From NCBI GenBank assembly GCA_031081715.1, contig JAVHMA010000008.1, forward strand, positions 1 through 64,000: a stretch of 64,000 bases of DNA, in the 5' to 3' direction. A program made the translations under genes and the position numbers. Of the stretch, positions 52,664-60,719 are shown piece by piece (positions within the stretch are counted from its first letter, which is position 1; every line of letters starts with the position of its first letter). The DNA is from Armatimonadota bacterium (lineage in GTDB: Bacteria > Sysuimicrobiota > Sysuimicrobiia > Sysuimicrobiales > Humicultoraceae). The notes under the pieces are model-generated. The model was given only the letters and a program-made list of their open reading frames with translations. It searched no databases and had not been told where the DNA came from.

Positions 52664-53281
52664 CTACCGCCGCAGGTAGACATCGGTGGACATTCCCAGC
52701 GTGCCCGGGCTCTCGAGCCCGCGCGCCTGAATCGTGATCTGAATCCGCCGCACCGACGAGCGCACCAGCGGATCGGCGAGCGCGGCGGCGGCGAGCGGGG
52801 CACCGGCGCCGGGGGAGTCGTCGAAGTAGCGGAGCGAGAGGCCGGTCACCGTCAGGTTCCGGACCTCGACGTTCGCAGTGAGCGGGTCGCCCACCGCGGA
52901 GCCACACAGGCTGGTGTCGGCCGGGATCGGCTCGATGCGGCTGGCGTACACGACGGCCTCCGTGGTGTTGAGGTAGATGCGGTGGCACTCGATCACGCCA
53001 TTCCCGTCGGTGTCGCCCGCGAAGACCACGTCGGCCCCCTCCGCGCGCAGGAGCGGCACACCCTCGAAGCCGCTGCCAGCAGCCCGCAGCCGCCGCGCGG
53101 TCCAATCCAGCACCAGACGCGCGTTGTGCTGTTCTCCGGCGAACTGCTGCGCGGTGATCCACGCGCGCATCGAGCCCTTCAGCCCGGCGAAGATCCCGCC
53201 GGCCGCGAGCGCCATGACCGTCAGGCCCACCACGACGTCCATCAGCGCGGCGCCGCGCGCGCGTCTCAGGTCGATGCCCAT
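52664..53281 (-). CDS. PilW-like minor pilin (cassette 1)
   Basis: The 205-residue protein has the prepilin-like ARG/AALMDVVVGLTVMALAA. Position +5 is Asp in place of the usual Glu, a conservative change. HNARLVLDWTARRLRAAGS matches the PilW-like helix. Start ATG at 53281. It is followed 10 bases later by the PilX-like gene. Confidence 0.8.
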   Translation of the reverse strand: MGIDLRRARGAALMDVVVGLTVMALAAGGIFAGLKGSMRAWITAQQFAGEQHNARLVLDWTARRLRAAGSGFEGVPLLRAEGADVVFAGDTDGNGVIECHRIYLNTTEAVVYASRIEPIPADTSLCGSAVGDPLTANVEVRNLTVTGLSLRYFDDSPGAGAPLAAAALADPLVRSSVRRIQITIQARGLESPGTLGMSTDVYLRR

Positions 53282-53315
53282 GCAAGGCCCCTCCGGTCGC
53301 ATCGCATCCCCACCC

Positions 53316-53822
53316 CTACGGCCCGGGGACGCGCGCGGCCATTCCGGTGTGCGCGATCAGGAACGGCGGACCGCCCGGCGATCCACCCGGGCAGTTGGTG
53401 AAGATCTCGACGGTCACCAGCCGCAGCGTCGAAGGATCCCGCCCGCCGGCGCCGTCCCAATCGGCGAGCCGTACCACGCCGCACTGGAATCCCAACGGGA
53501 GCGCCGGCGCCTGCGCGTACCTGCTGCCCGCACCCGCCGGGAGCGGAATCGAGCACGGCACGGTGGGGCACTCCGCGACCAGGGCCGGAAACCCCAGCTT
53601 GCGCGTGTACTCGACGACACCCTGGGTCCAGGCGGTGGCCTGCGACCGTAGCCGCGCGCCGAGCTCGTCGTTGGCGCCCCGCCCGACGAGCGTGAGCGTT
53701 GTCACGATGACACGCCCGGTGAGCACGACCACGGCCACGATGAGCAGCAGCGCGACCAGCGACTCCAGTGTGGTGAACCCCGGAGCACCCGCGCGCGGCC
53801 GTCCACGTTCGACCGATCTCAT
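53316..53822 (-). CDS. PilV-like minor pilin (cassette 1)
   Basis: The 168-residue protein has the pilin signal GAPG/FTTLESLVALLLIVAVV with Glu at +5. It has a single N-terminal helix and a small extracellular domain with Cys at VAECPTVPCS and NCPGG. Start ATG 53822. It lies 5 bases after the FimT-like gene. Confidence 0.82.
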   Translation of the reverse strand: MRSVERGRPRAGAPGFTTLESLVALLLIVAVVVLTGRVIVTTLTLVGRGANDELGARLRSQATAWTQGVVEYTRKLGFPALVAECPTVPCSIPLPAGAGSRYAQAPALPLGFQCGVVRLADWDGAGGRDPSTLRLVTVEIFTNCPGGSPGGPPFLIAHTGMAARVPGP

Positions 53823-53827
53823 GGCAC

Positions 53828-54370
53828 CTACCTCGTGACGGTAATCCGCCCCGTGCTCGGGGCGACGACCACACGGTACTGGCGGCCGCGGTAGGTCAGC
53901 GTGATGGTCTGAACCGGAGCCTGCGCGCCCGCGGCGACGGGCGTCCCGGCCCCCGAGAAGAGAATCGCCTGGCCGCTGAACGGCGCCGCACACGCATCCG
54001 GGGGCGTGGGCGTGATCGTGATGACGATTCCACCCTGGAGTTCGTGGCCCACCGCCGCGCGCTTGATCACCGCGCCCGCCGTGGCACCGGTCCGCGCCAC
54101 CGCGTCGTCATAGTTGACCGGATACACCTGGTAGCCCCCGGCGTGGAGGCAGAACTCGACGCGCGGGCCGCTGCCGGCCCTGGCGATCGCCGTCTGCTGC
54201 GCGAACCGCAGGTCGGCCTGGATCAGGTGGGCGGCGGTCTGCAGCGTGCGGTCGGCCACGAACCCCAAATACGACGGCACCGCGAGCGCGAGCATCACGG
54301 CCACCAGCACCACGGCGACCACGGCCTCGATGAGGGCAAACCCGGCCGCGTCACCACGTCGTTTCATCAT
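53828..54370 (-). CDS. FimT/GspH-like minor pilin (cassette 1), first gene of the pilus operon
   Basis: The 180-residue protein starts at ATG 54370, preceded by GAGGT. The prepilin site is DAAG/FALIEAVVAVVLVAVM, with Glu at +5. The pseudopilin domain has DLRFAQQTAIARAGSG and a terminal YRVVVAPSTGRITV, as in GspH/FimT. It is the gene immediately under control of the c-di-GMP riboswitch upstream. Confidence 0.85.
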   Translation of the reverse strand: MMKRRGDAAGFALIEAVVAVVLVAVMLALAVPSYLGFVADRTLQTAAHLIQADLRFAQQTAIARAGSGPRVEFCLHAGGYQVYPVNYDDAVARTGATAGAVIKRAAVGHELQGGIVITITPTPPDACAAPFSGQAILFSGAGTPVAAGAQAPVQTITLTYRGRQYRVVVAPSTGRITVTR

Positions 54371-54395
54371 AATCCGCACCTCGCCCCACCCACTC

Positions 54396-54433
54396 CAAAA
54401 CACAAGAGGGCCTCACCAAAGCGAAGCCCTCTT
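54396..54433 (-). terminator. Terminator in the pilus operon leader
   Basis: On the minus strand AAGAGGGC and GCCCTCTT pair as an 8 bp stem with a 14-base loop, followed by GTGTTTTGG. The 5' arm shares GAGGG with the 3' strand of helix P1 of the c-di-GMP aptamer, so the two structures exclude each other. Confidence 0.75.
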
Positions 54434-54515
54434 CGGCAGTTCGGCCGGCCCGGCTCTGACCTGGCCCCGTAACTTTGCGCCCCGCGGATCGCTCCGGGGT
54501 TGCCCGTTCGGAGGG
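54427..54515 (-). ncRNA. c-di-GMP-I (GEMM) riboswitch aptamer
   Basis: Read on the minus strand: CCCTC (P1 5'), GGGCAACC, a P2 helix with GCGA tetraloop (CCCCGGA-GCGA-TCC-GC-GGGG, 54480-54499), GCGCAAAG then TTACGGGGCC, AGCCGGG and finally CTGCCGAA GAGGG (P1 3'). These are the conserved elements of the GEMM aptamer, with a G in place of the usual A in GACGCAAAG. It lies about 57 bases before the first pilin gene. Pairing of P1 with GAGGG would block the terminator, so ligand binding is predicted to switch the operon on. Confidence 0.85.
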
Positions 54516-54707
54516 TGACGCGCCCGGCGCGCCACGCGCCGTCTTCAGTTTACGTGACGGAGCCCCCGCGCGCATCGTTCGCCGGGGCAGAGGGCTCTCC
54601 TTCCGGCGGACGTTTCGAGGACCCACCGCCGGGCGGATCTGGACGATCCGAGGCGGGTCTGGTGGCGCCTCGGCGCAACCTTGGGGGAAGGTCGGAGGCG
54701 GTCACCG

Positions 54708-56786
54708 CTACGCGCGGTCCGGTGCGCCGCCGCCCAGGAGCCGGCTCGAGTTCAGCAGGATCAGCAGGTCGGGGACGACCTGCGCGGCCGCCGCCAGCAC
54801 CGGCGGGAGCAGTCCCGAGGCCGCGAGCGTGATCCCGACCACGTTGTACGTCACCGCGCCGATCAGGTTCTGGCGGATGACGCCGAAAGCGCGGCGGCCC
54901 AGCCGCACGACGTGCGGCACGAGCATCCAGTTCTCGGGCACGACCGCGACGTCGGCGGCCTCCAGCGCCGCGCCTGTCGCGGCGCCGACCGCGATGCCGA
55001 CATCGGCCGCCGCCAGCGCCGGCGCGTCGTTGATGCCATCGCCGACCATCGCGACGGTGCGCCCCTCACGCTGCAGCCGTCGGACGTGGTCGATCTTCCC
55101 TTCGGGCAATAGCGCCGCCTGGTAGTCCACGGCGAGCGCGCCGGCCACCGCGGCCGCGGCGCGCGGGTTGTCGCCGGTGAGCATGCTGATCTGGCGGAAC
55201 CCCAGGCGGCGCAGCGCGGCCAGCGCGGCCGGCACCTCGGGTCGCGGCGCGTCCGCGAGCGCGAGTAGCCCGACGGTCGCGCCGTCTTCGGCGACCAGGA
55301 CCACCGTGTGGCCCTCGGCTTCGAGCGTCCGACCCAACGCCTCGAGCCGCTCCGGCACGGGCACGCCCACCTCGTCGAGCAGCCGGCGGCTGCCGACGGC
55401 GATCTGCCCACGGGCCTCGCGCAGCACCACGCCCCGGCCCGGCGAGACGTCCACCACGGCGTCCGCGCCGGCGATGGGCGGCGTACCAGCGGCGGCCACG
55501 ATCGCGGCCGCGAGCGGGTGCTCGGAGAAGCGCTCGGCGCGGGCGGCCAGGGCGAGCACCTGATCGGCCGTGCGGCCGTCCGCCGGATGCACGCCGGTGA
55601 GGCGGGGCTGCCCGGCAGTCAGCGTCCCGGTCTTGTCGAGGAGCAGCACGTCCGCGCGCGCGAGCGCCTCGAGCGCCGCACCACCCTTGATGAGCACACC
55701 CTCCCGCGCGGCCCGGCCGACCGCGGCCAGCACCGCCACCGGGGTCGCGAGCGCGATCCCGCACGAGCACGAGACCACCAGCACCGCCACCGCGGCCTGC
55801 GGCGACCCGCCGAGGAGCCACGCCGCCGCCGCCGCCGCGGCCACGATCGGAATGTAGTACGCGGTGACGCGATCCGCGAACCGCTGCGCGCGGCTCTTGC
55901 GGATCTCGGCCTCCTCGACCAGCCGGATGATGCGGCCGAAGGTGCTATCGGGCCCGACGTGCTCGGCGCGCACCCGCAGCATGCCGTCGAGGGCAAGGGT
56001 GGCCGCGAGTACCGGCTGCCCCGGCTCGCGCTCCACCGGGACAGATTCGCCGGTGACCGGCGCCTGGTCCACGGCCGCGCGGCCGCCGATCACCGTGCCG
56101 TCTACCGGGATGCGCTCGCCCGGCTTGACGAGCACGACCTCGCCGCGCGCGACGGCGTCGGCAGGCACCACCACCTCTGCGCCGTCGCGCTCGACGCGCG
56201 CGTCCATCGGCCGCAGCGCCACCAGCTCGCGGATGGCCGCGCGCGCGCGGCCGGCGGTGTAGGCGTCGAGCGCGTCGGCCAGCCGCATGAAGAACACGAT
56301 GACCGCGGCCGCGCCGGCCTCGCCGATCGCCAGCGCGCCGGCGATGCCGAGTGTCATCAGCGCGTGCGGGGTCACCGTGCGCGCGCGCAGCGCAAGGGCG
56401 ACCTTGCGAAAGATGGGCAGGCCGCCGGCAAGCACCGCGGCCACGGCGACGGGCCACGGGACCCATCGGGACGCGACATCCGCCCACCCGAGACGCTCCG
56501 CCGCGAGCCCGGCGAGCACGGCCAGCGCCACGCCGACCACGAGCACGCCCGACGCGATCTCCGGGAGCCGCGGGGGCGCGTGCCGGTCCGGGAGCGCGCG
56601 GACCGTGTAGCCGAGCGCCTCGACCGTGCGGGCGAGGACGCCGGCGGAGGTCACCGCCGGGTCGAAGACCACCGTGGCGCGCTCCGCGGCCAGCGAGACC
56701 TGCACGTCTCGCACGCCGGCGGTCCGCCGCAGCGCGCGCTCGATCTTCAGCGCGCAGTTGGCGCAGTCCATGCCGGCGATCGGCAA
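54708..56786 (-). CDS. Heavy-metal P-type ATPase (P1B) with CSC motif
   Basis: The roughly 692-residue exporter has an N-terminal heavy-metal domain (GMDCANC, CxxC), then membrane helices. TGES is in the actuator domain, DKTGTLT is the phosphorylation site, SEHPLAAAI carries the HP, and GDGINDAPALAAADVG is the hinge. The membrane metal site, normally CPC, reads SCSCGIALATP, so the Pro is Ser. The CmtR-like repressor next to it points to Cd/Pb/Zn rather than Cu. The start is uncertain; I use a TTG at 56786, because no ATG/GTG lies between the repressor stop and the metal domain. Confidence 0.85.
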   Translation of the reverse strand: MPIAGMDCANCALKIERALRRTAGVRDVQVSLAAERATVVFDPAVTSAGVLARTVEALGYTVRALPDRHAPPRLPEIASGVLVVGVALAVLAGLAAERLGWADVASRWVPWPVAVAAVLAGGLPIFRKVALALRARTVTPHALMTLGIAGALAIGEAGAAAVIVFFMRLADALDAYTAGRARAAIRELVALRPMDARVERDGAEVVVPADAVARGEVVLVKPGERIPVDGTVIGGRAAVDQAPVTGESVPVEREPGQPVLAATLALDGMLRVRAEHVGPDSTFGRIIRLVEEAEIRKSRAQRFADRVTAYYIPIVAAAAAAAWLLGGSPQAAVAVLVVSCSCGIALATPVAVLAAVGRAAREGVLIKGGAALEALARADVLLLDKTGTLTAGQPRLTGVHPADGRTADQVLALAARAERFSEHPLAAAIVAAAGTPPIAGADAVVDVSPGRGVVLREARGQIAVGSRRLLDEVGVPVPERLEALGRTLEAEGHTVVLVAEDGATVGLLALADAPRPEVPAALAALRRLGFRQISMLTGDNPRAAAAVAGALAVDYQAALLPEGKIDHVRRLQREGRTVAMVGDGINDAPALAAADVGIAVGAATGAALEAADVAVVPENWMLVPHVVRLGRRAFGVIRQNLIGAVTYNVVGITLAASGLLPPVLAAAAQVVPDLLILLNSSRLLGGGAPDRA

Positions 56787-56809
56787 CTCGAGGTGCGTGG
56801 CCGTGGTCG

Positions 56810-57145
56810 TTACGCCCCCCGCCGGTCCACCCGGGTGCAGCGGAAGATTTGGTCGCCGACGCGCTCCAGGAGCCGCTCGGCACCACGGAGCACATCGAGC
56901 ACGAGCCGGTCTGCGATCGTGTACTCGACGAACTGGCCGCGCCGACGCCGGCGCACGAGCCCGCAGTCCTCCAGGCACGCGAGGTGCATGGAGGCGTTGG
57001 GCTGGCTGAGCCCGGTGCGCGCGGCGATCTCGGAGACGCACGCCGGCCCCTCGCGCAACGTCTCGAGGATCGCCAGGCGCGAGGGTTCCGCGAAGCCGCG
57101 GAACAGCTTCCCCTTCAGCGCGCGGTCGTCCAGGGCGACGGGCAT
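56810..57145 (-). CDS. ArsR family metal sensor, CmtR-like
   Basis: The 111-residue winged-helix repressor has the recognition helix GLSQPNASMHLACLEDCGLV. The Cys-x3-Cys in ACLEDCG with a third Cys near the C-terminus (FRCTRVD) is the pattern of mycobacterial CmtR, a Cd/Pb sensor. It is the first gene of a two-gene unit with the ATPase. I chose the ATG at 57145 (MPVALDD); 57163 is possible. Confidence 0.88.
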   Translation of the reverse strand: MPVALDDRALKGKLFRGFAEPSRLAILETLREGPACVSEIAARTGLSQPNASMHLACLEDCGLVRRRRRGQFVEYTIADRLVLDVLRGAERLLERVGDQIFRCTRVDRRGA

Positions 57146-57164
57146 GCCTCGTCTCCGCAACACA

Positions 57165-57185
57165 TCAATCTATATTTATATCCTA
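57165..57185 (-). promoter_or_regulatory. AT-rich promoter/operator of the metal operon
   Basis: A 20-base AT-rich island, unusual for this GC-rich region, lies 20 bases before the repressor start. On the minus strand it reads GGATATAAATATAGATTGA, with a TATAAA or TATAGA -10 like sequence and partial dyad symmetry (ATATAAATATA). It is the natural site for repressor binding and transcription start. Confidence 0.55.
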
Positions 57186-57214
57186 ACAGAAGGGCTTGCG
57201 GGCGTCACCCCGCC

Positions 57215-58456
57215 TCAGGCCGCGGCGAAGACCGCGACGATGTTCTGCCCGCCAAAGCCAAACCCGTTGGCCAGGGCCGCGCGCACGGGGAGGCGGCGCG
57301 CGGTGTGGGGCACGCAGTCGAGCCGCACCTCGGGGTCCTGCCGGTCGAGGTTGATCGTCGGCGGCACGATGCCCTCGTGGATCGCCTTGACCGCGACCAT
57401 CGCCGACAACGCACCGGCCGCACCCATCAGGTGCCCGACCATCGCCTTCGGCGAGCTGACGACCAGGCGGTCGGTGTGCGCGCCGAATACCGCGCGGATG
57501 GCCCGCGCCTCGGCGACGTCGCCGACCGGCGTGGAGGTCGCGTGCGCGCAGACGTAGTCGATGTCGGCCGGCCCAAGCCCGGCATGCGCCAGCGCGCGCG
57601 CCATCGCCCGCGCCGCCCCCCGGCCCTGGGGGTCGGGCGCCGTAATGTGGTGGGCGTCGGCGGTGAGCGCGCCACCCAGCACGCGCGCGTAGATGCGCGC
57701 GCCGCGCGCCTGCGCGTGCTCGCGGCGCTCCAGCACCAGGGCGACCGCGCCCTCGCCGAAGACGAACCCGTCCCGGTCCGCGTCGAAGGGCCGGCTGGCC
57801 CGCTCCGGCGCGTCGTTGCGACGCGAGAGCGCGCGCATGTTGGCCATGCCGGCGAAGGCGAGCGGCGTCAGCGCGGCCTCGCTCCCGCCCGCGATCAGCA
57901 CGTCGGCGTCGCCGTCGCGGATGAGCCGCACCGCGTCCACCACCGCTTGCACCCCGGCCGCGCACGCCGCCGTGGACGTCACCGCGGGGCCGCGCAGGCC
58001 CAGGGCGATCGACACCTGGCAGGCGCCGATGTTCGGCATCATCATCGGCACGAACAGCGGGCTGACGCGGCGCGGGCCGCGCTCCAGCATGAGCTGCGTC
58101 TCGCGCTCCACCAGGCCGACCCCGCCGCCGCCGGTGTTCATTACGACCCCGATGCGGTCGGCGGTCGTCTCGTCCACCACGACCGCCGCATCGGCCAGCG
58201 CCTGCGCCGCGGCGGCGAGCGCGAACTGCGTGAACCGCTCGAGGCGACTCGCGGTCTTCGCGTCGACGTACGGCGTGGGATCGAACCCCTTGACCTCGGC
58301 GGCGATCTGCACGGGCAGCGCCGCGGGGTCGAAGAGCGTGATGCGCGCCACACCCGACCGGCCGGCGATCAGGGCCTCCCAGGTCTGGGCGGCGGAGTGG
58401 CCCACCGGGGTCACGGCCCCGAGGCCGGTGACCACGACGTCAGGGCGGGGCGTCAC
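57215..58456 (-). CDS. fabF: Beta-ketoacyl-ACP synthase II
   Basis: The 413-residue condensing enzyme has the catalytic Cys165 in TSTAACAAGVQA, a His in CAHATSTPVGD and a second His in MVGHLMGAAGA. GFGFGGQN is near the C-terminus. It elongates acyl-ACP with malonyl-ACP in fatty acid synthesis. No other fab or acpP gene is adjacent, so it may also serve a specialised acyl pathway. Confidence 0.92.
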   Translation of the reverse strand: MTPRPDVVVTGLGAVTPVGHSAAQTWEALIAGRSGVARITLFDPAALPVQIAAEVKGFDPTPYVDAKTASRLERFTQFALAAAAQALADAAVVVDETTADRIGVVMNTGGGGVGLVERETQLMLERGPRRVSPLFVPMMMPNIGACQVSIALGLRGPAVTSTAACAAGVQAVVDAVRLIRDGDADVLIAGGSEAALTPLAFAGMANMRALSRRNDAPERASRPFDADRDGFVFGEGAVALVLERREHAQARGARIYARVLGGALTADAHHITAPDPQGRGAARAMARALAHAGLGPADIDYVCAHATSTPVGDVAEARAIRAVFGAHTDRLVVSSPKAMVGHLMGAAGALSAMVAVKAIHEGIVPPTINLDRQDPEVRLDCVPHTARRLPVRAALANGFGFGGQNIVAVFAAA

Positions 58457-58494
58457 ACCGTGTATCGTAGCAGAGAGCCCGCGGCCCTCGCACG

Positions 58495-59178
58495 TCAGCC
58501 CGCAGCCGGCGGCGTCACGGCGCCGACCACCGCCCGCACGAGCTGCGGCTCCGGGACGGCGCCCACGACCTCGTGAACCTCGTTGATGACCGTCTTTGGC
58601 ACCGCGTAGACGTTATACTGCTGGGCCAGCGACGGAAACTCGCTGGCCTCCACGATGTCCGCGCGGACGCGCGGCGAGACGACCGCGAACGCGGCGGCCA
58701 GCCTGGCCGCCCGGGGGCAGTGCGGTCAGGTCGGGGTGACGAACACCTGGAGGTGCGCGTCGCCCGGCAGCGCCGCGAGCGCGGCCGCCGTCTCGGCCGA
58801 GACCGGCGCGCGCCCCCTCGAGACGTCGAGGATCACCTCGATGAGCGTGGCGAACTCGTAGCCCGCGGGCATGCCGTAGAAACGCACGCCGTAGTCCTCC
58901 GCGCCCACGACCGCGGTCGCCGGCGTGCGCGCGATCCCGTACGCGGCGGCGACCTCCGGCTCGCTGGCTACGCTGTGCTCTTCGAGGGTCACCCGGTCAG
59001 ACAGGCCGGTGACGTCCTTAAGGATGCGGCGGGTGTACTCCACCATCTCGACGTCCTCTCCCGGCAGCGCAATCCCGCCCACGCTCGGGGCGAAGAACAC
59101 GAGCCGCACGGGGTGTTCCAGCTCCTCGGCGAATCGCTTGCGCAGGAACGCGGCGTCCTGCTCGTTCAGCAGCGGCAT
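58495..59178 (-). CDS. Thioredoxin-fold oxidoreductase, probable selenoprotein (UPHC)
   Basis: The 227-residue product needs readthrough of an in-frame TGA at codon 151 (58726-58728). Upstream of the TGA the frame ends VFVTPT. Downstream it continues PHCPRAARLAAAF, then QQYNVYAVPKTVINE with the cis-Pro loop of thioredoxins, and stops at TGA 58495-58497. The TGA therefore occupies the first Cys of a CPHC active site, as selenocysteine does in UxxC proteins. The layout is that of double-thioredoxin PDO/glutaredoxin-like proteins, with the N-terminal fold lacking CxxC. ATG 59178 follows AGAGGAG. A SECIS-like hairpin lies after the TGA. Confidence 0.82.
58693..58711 (-). promoter_or_regulatory. 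Candidate bacterial SECIS hairpin
   Basis: On the minus strand GGCGGCC / GGCCGCC form a 7 bp stem around the loop AGGCT, starting 14 bases after the in-frame TGA. The loop is about 21 bases from the TGA, close to the distance in E. coli fdhF, whose apical loop is AGGUCU. A bulged U as in the fdhF element is not evident. Confidence 0.55.
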
Positions 59179-59272
59179 GACTCGGCTCCTCTCGGTCCCT
59201 CGGAGATCAACGCCGGGGCGGCGCCCGACATTCCGGGAGGGACGCCGCCGGCGGAGGGGAATTGCAGCGGCG

Positions 59273-59635
59273 ATGGAGGGCGACCCCTTCGCGGACGACC
59301 TGAAGGTGCTGGCGCACCTGCGCGGGTATCCCGACGACCTGCACCGTTTCAGCAACATGATCAAGCAGGCGCACCCGCGGGGAACCTCCGCGCTGCGGCT
59401 CGTCCTCGGCCGTCCCGTCGCGTCGAACTCGCTCGTCGCGGCCGTCTGCCGGGCGGTCGCCGACGGCGTCCCGATCGCGACCGCGGTCGAGGCCGCCGAG
59501 CGGTTCGGCGTGCCGCCCGCGCAGTTCCTCGCCGCAATCGCGTCACGGCCGGACTTCCCCCGCCCCCTGTTCGCGGCCGGGCACCGGCGCCTCTGGCGGC
59601 TGGCGGACCTGGACGCCTACGCGGCGCGCGCGTAG
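59273..59635 (+). CDS. Hypothetical protein
   Basis: I do not recognise this 120-residue protein. It is soluble and helical, and has a C-terminal LWRLADLDAYAARA tail resembling the wing of a MerR/excisionase-type helix-turn-helix, but the match is weak. An ATG at 59273 begins the frame MEGDPFADDL. Its stop shares a base with the start of the next gene (TAGTG), so the two are translated together. Confidence 0.55.
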   Translation: MEGDPFADDLKVLAHLRGYPDDLHRFSNMIKQAHPRGTSALRLVLGRPVASNSLVAAVCRAVADGVPIATAVEAAERFGVPPAQFLAAIASRPDFPRPLFAAGHRRLWRLADLDAYAARA

Positions 59636-59844
59636 TGGCGAAGTTCGCGCTCTGCGTCACCTGCCGGCGCTGCCGCCGCCCGTTCGACAGCGGGTTGCGC
59701 ATGGACGAGCGCTCGTTCCGGCGCGGCACGCTCGCGGCGAACTACCACACCTGTCCCCACTGCGGCGCGCGCGAGACCTACGCGAAGGCCGACTATACGC
59801 TGCGTGAGGCACCCGCCGGCCGCAGCGGGCCGGCCTGCGCGTAG
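59635..59844 (+). CDS. Small zinc-ribbon protein
   Basis: The 69-residue protein has CVTCRRC and TCPHCGA, two CxxC pairs that could form a zinc ribbon. The GTG at 59635 overlaps the stop of the preceding gene. The last 52 bases overlap the end of the HMG-CoA lyase gene on the other strand, so one of the two C-termini may be shorter than drawn. Its function is unknown. Confidence 0.5.
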   Translation: MAKFALCVTCRRCRRPFDSGLRMDERSFRRGTLAANYHTCPHCGARETYAKADYTLREAPAGRSGPACA

Positions 59845-60719
59845 CGCGACGGCACCCGCCGGCCCAGCGCGCGCTCCAGCGCGAGCGAGGCCGACCGCAC
59901 CTTCTCCAGGTCCACCCCGGTGGCGATCCCCATGCCGTGGAGCATGTAGAGAAGGTCCTCGGTCGCCAGGTTGCCGAGCGCGCCCGGCGCGAACGGGCAT
60001 CCGCCGAGCCCGCCGGCGGAGGCGTCCACGGACGCAAGACCGAGCTCCAGCGCCGCGAGCACGTTCGCCAGCGCGGTGCCGCGGGTGTCGTGCAGGTGCA
60101 CGCCAAGGCGATGCAACGCGATCTCGCGCAGCAGCCGCTCGAGGAGCGCACGGACCTCGACCGGTGTCGCGGCGCCGATCGTGTCGGCGAGCGTGACCTC
60201 CTCGCAACCCATCTCGAGGAGCGCGAACGCCACCCGCCGGACGGCGTCGGGTTCGACCGGGCCGCTGTAGGGGCACCACCAGGCCGTCGAGACCACGCCG
60301 CGCACCCACAGCCCGGCCGCGGCCGCGCCGGCGGCCACCTCGCGGAACCTGGCCAGCGACGCGTCGATCGAGGCGCCGAGGTTGGCCTGCGAGAAGGCCT
60401 CGGACGCCGCGGGGAAGACCACGACGCCGGCGAGGCCGGTCCCGAACGCGCGCTCCAGCCCCCTCCGGTTCGGGACGAGCGCCAGGTAGCGGACCCCGGG
60501 CCGGGACGGCAGTCGCCGCACGACCTCGTCCGTCGCGGCCATCTGCGGCACGCGGTCCGGTCGCACGAAGGCGCCCACCTCGATGACCGGAAGCCCGGCG
60601 TCCGCCAGCGCCTCGATGAACGCGACCCGCGCGTCCACGGACAGGACCTCGGGCTCGTGTTGCAGCCCGTCGCGCGGGCCCACCTCGACGATCCGCACGC
60701 GGCTGGGCAGGCCGCTCAT
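59793..60719 (-). CDS. Hydroxymethylglutaryl-CoA lyase
   Basis: The 308-residue enzyme cleaves HMG-CoA to acetoacetate and acetyl-CoA, the last step of leucine breakdown. EVGPRDGLQHEP is the family signature at the N-terminus, ADTIGAATP and GVHLHDTRGTAL carry metal ligands, and GLGGCPFAPGALGN contains the catalytic Cys. The start ATG at 60719 overlaps the BCCP stop (ATGA). Confidence 0.93.
   Translation of the reverse strand: MSGLPSRVRIVEVGPRDGLQHEPEVLSVDARVAFIEALADAGLPVIEVGAFVRPDRVPQMAATDEVVRRLPSRPGVRYLALVPNRRGLERAFGTGLAGVVVFPAASEAFSQANLGASIDASLARFREVAAGAAAAGLWVRGVVSTAWWCPYSGPVEPDAVRRVAFALLEMGCEEVTLADTIGAATPVEVRALLERLLREIALHRLGVHLHDTRGTALANVLAALELGLASVDASAGGLGGCPFAPGALGNLATEDLLYMLHGMGIATGVDLEKVRSASLALERALGRRVPSRYAQAGPLRPAGASRSV

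Noticed and set aside
58726-58728. TGA at 58726 as the true end of the thioredoxin-like protein
   Set aside because: Ending there removes the active-site motif and cis-Pro region, while the same frame continues with clear thioredoxin homology.
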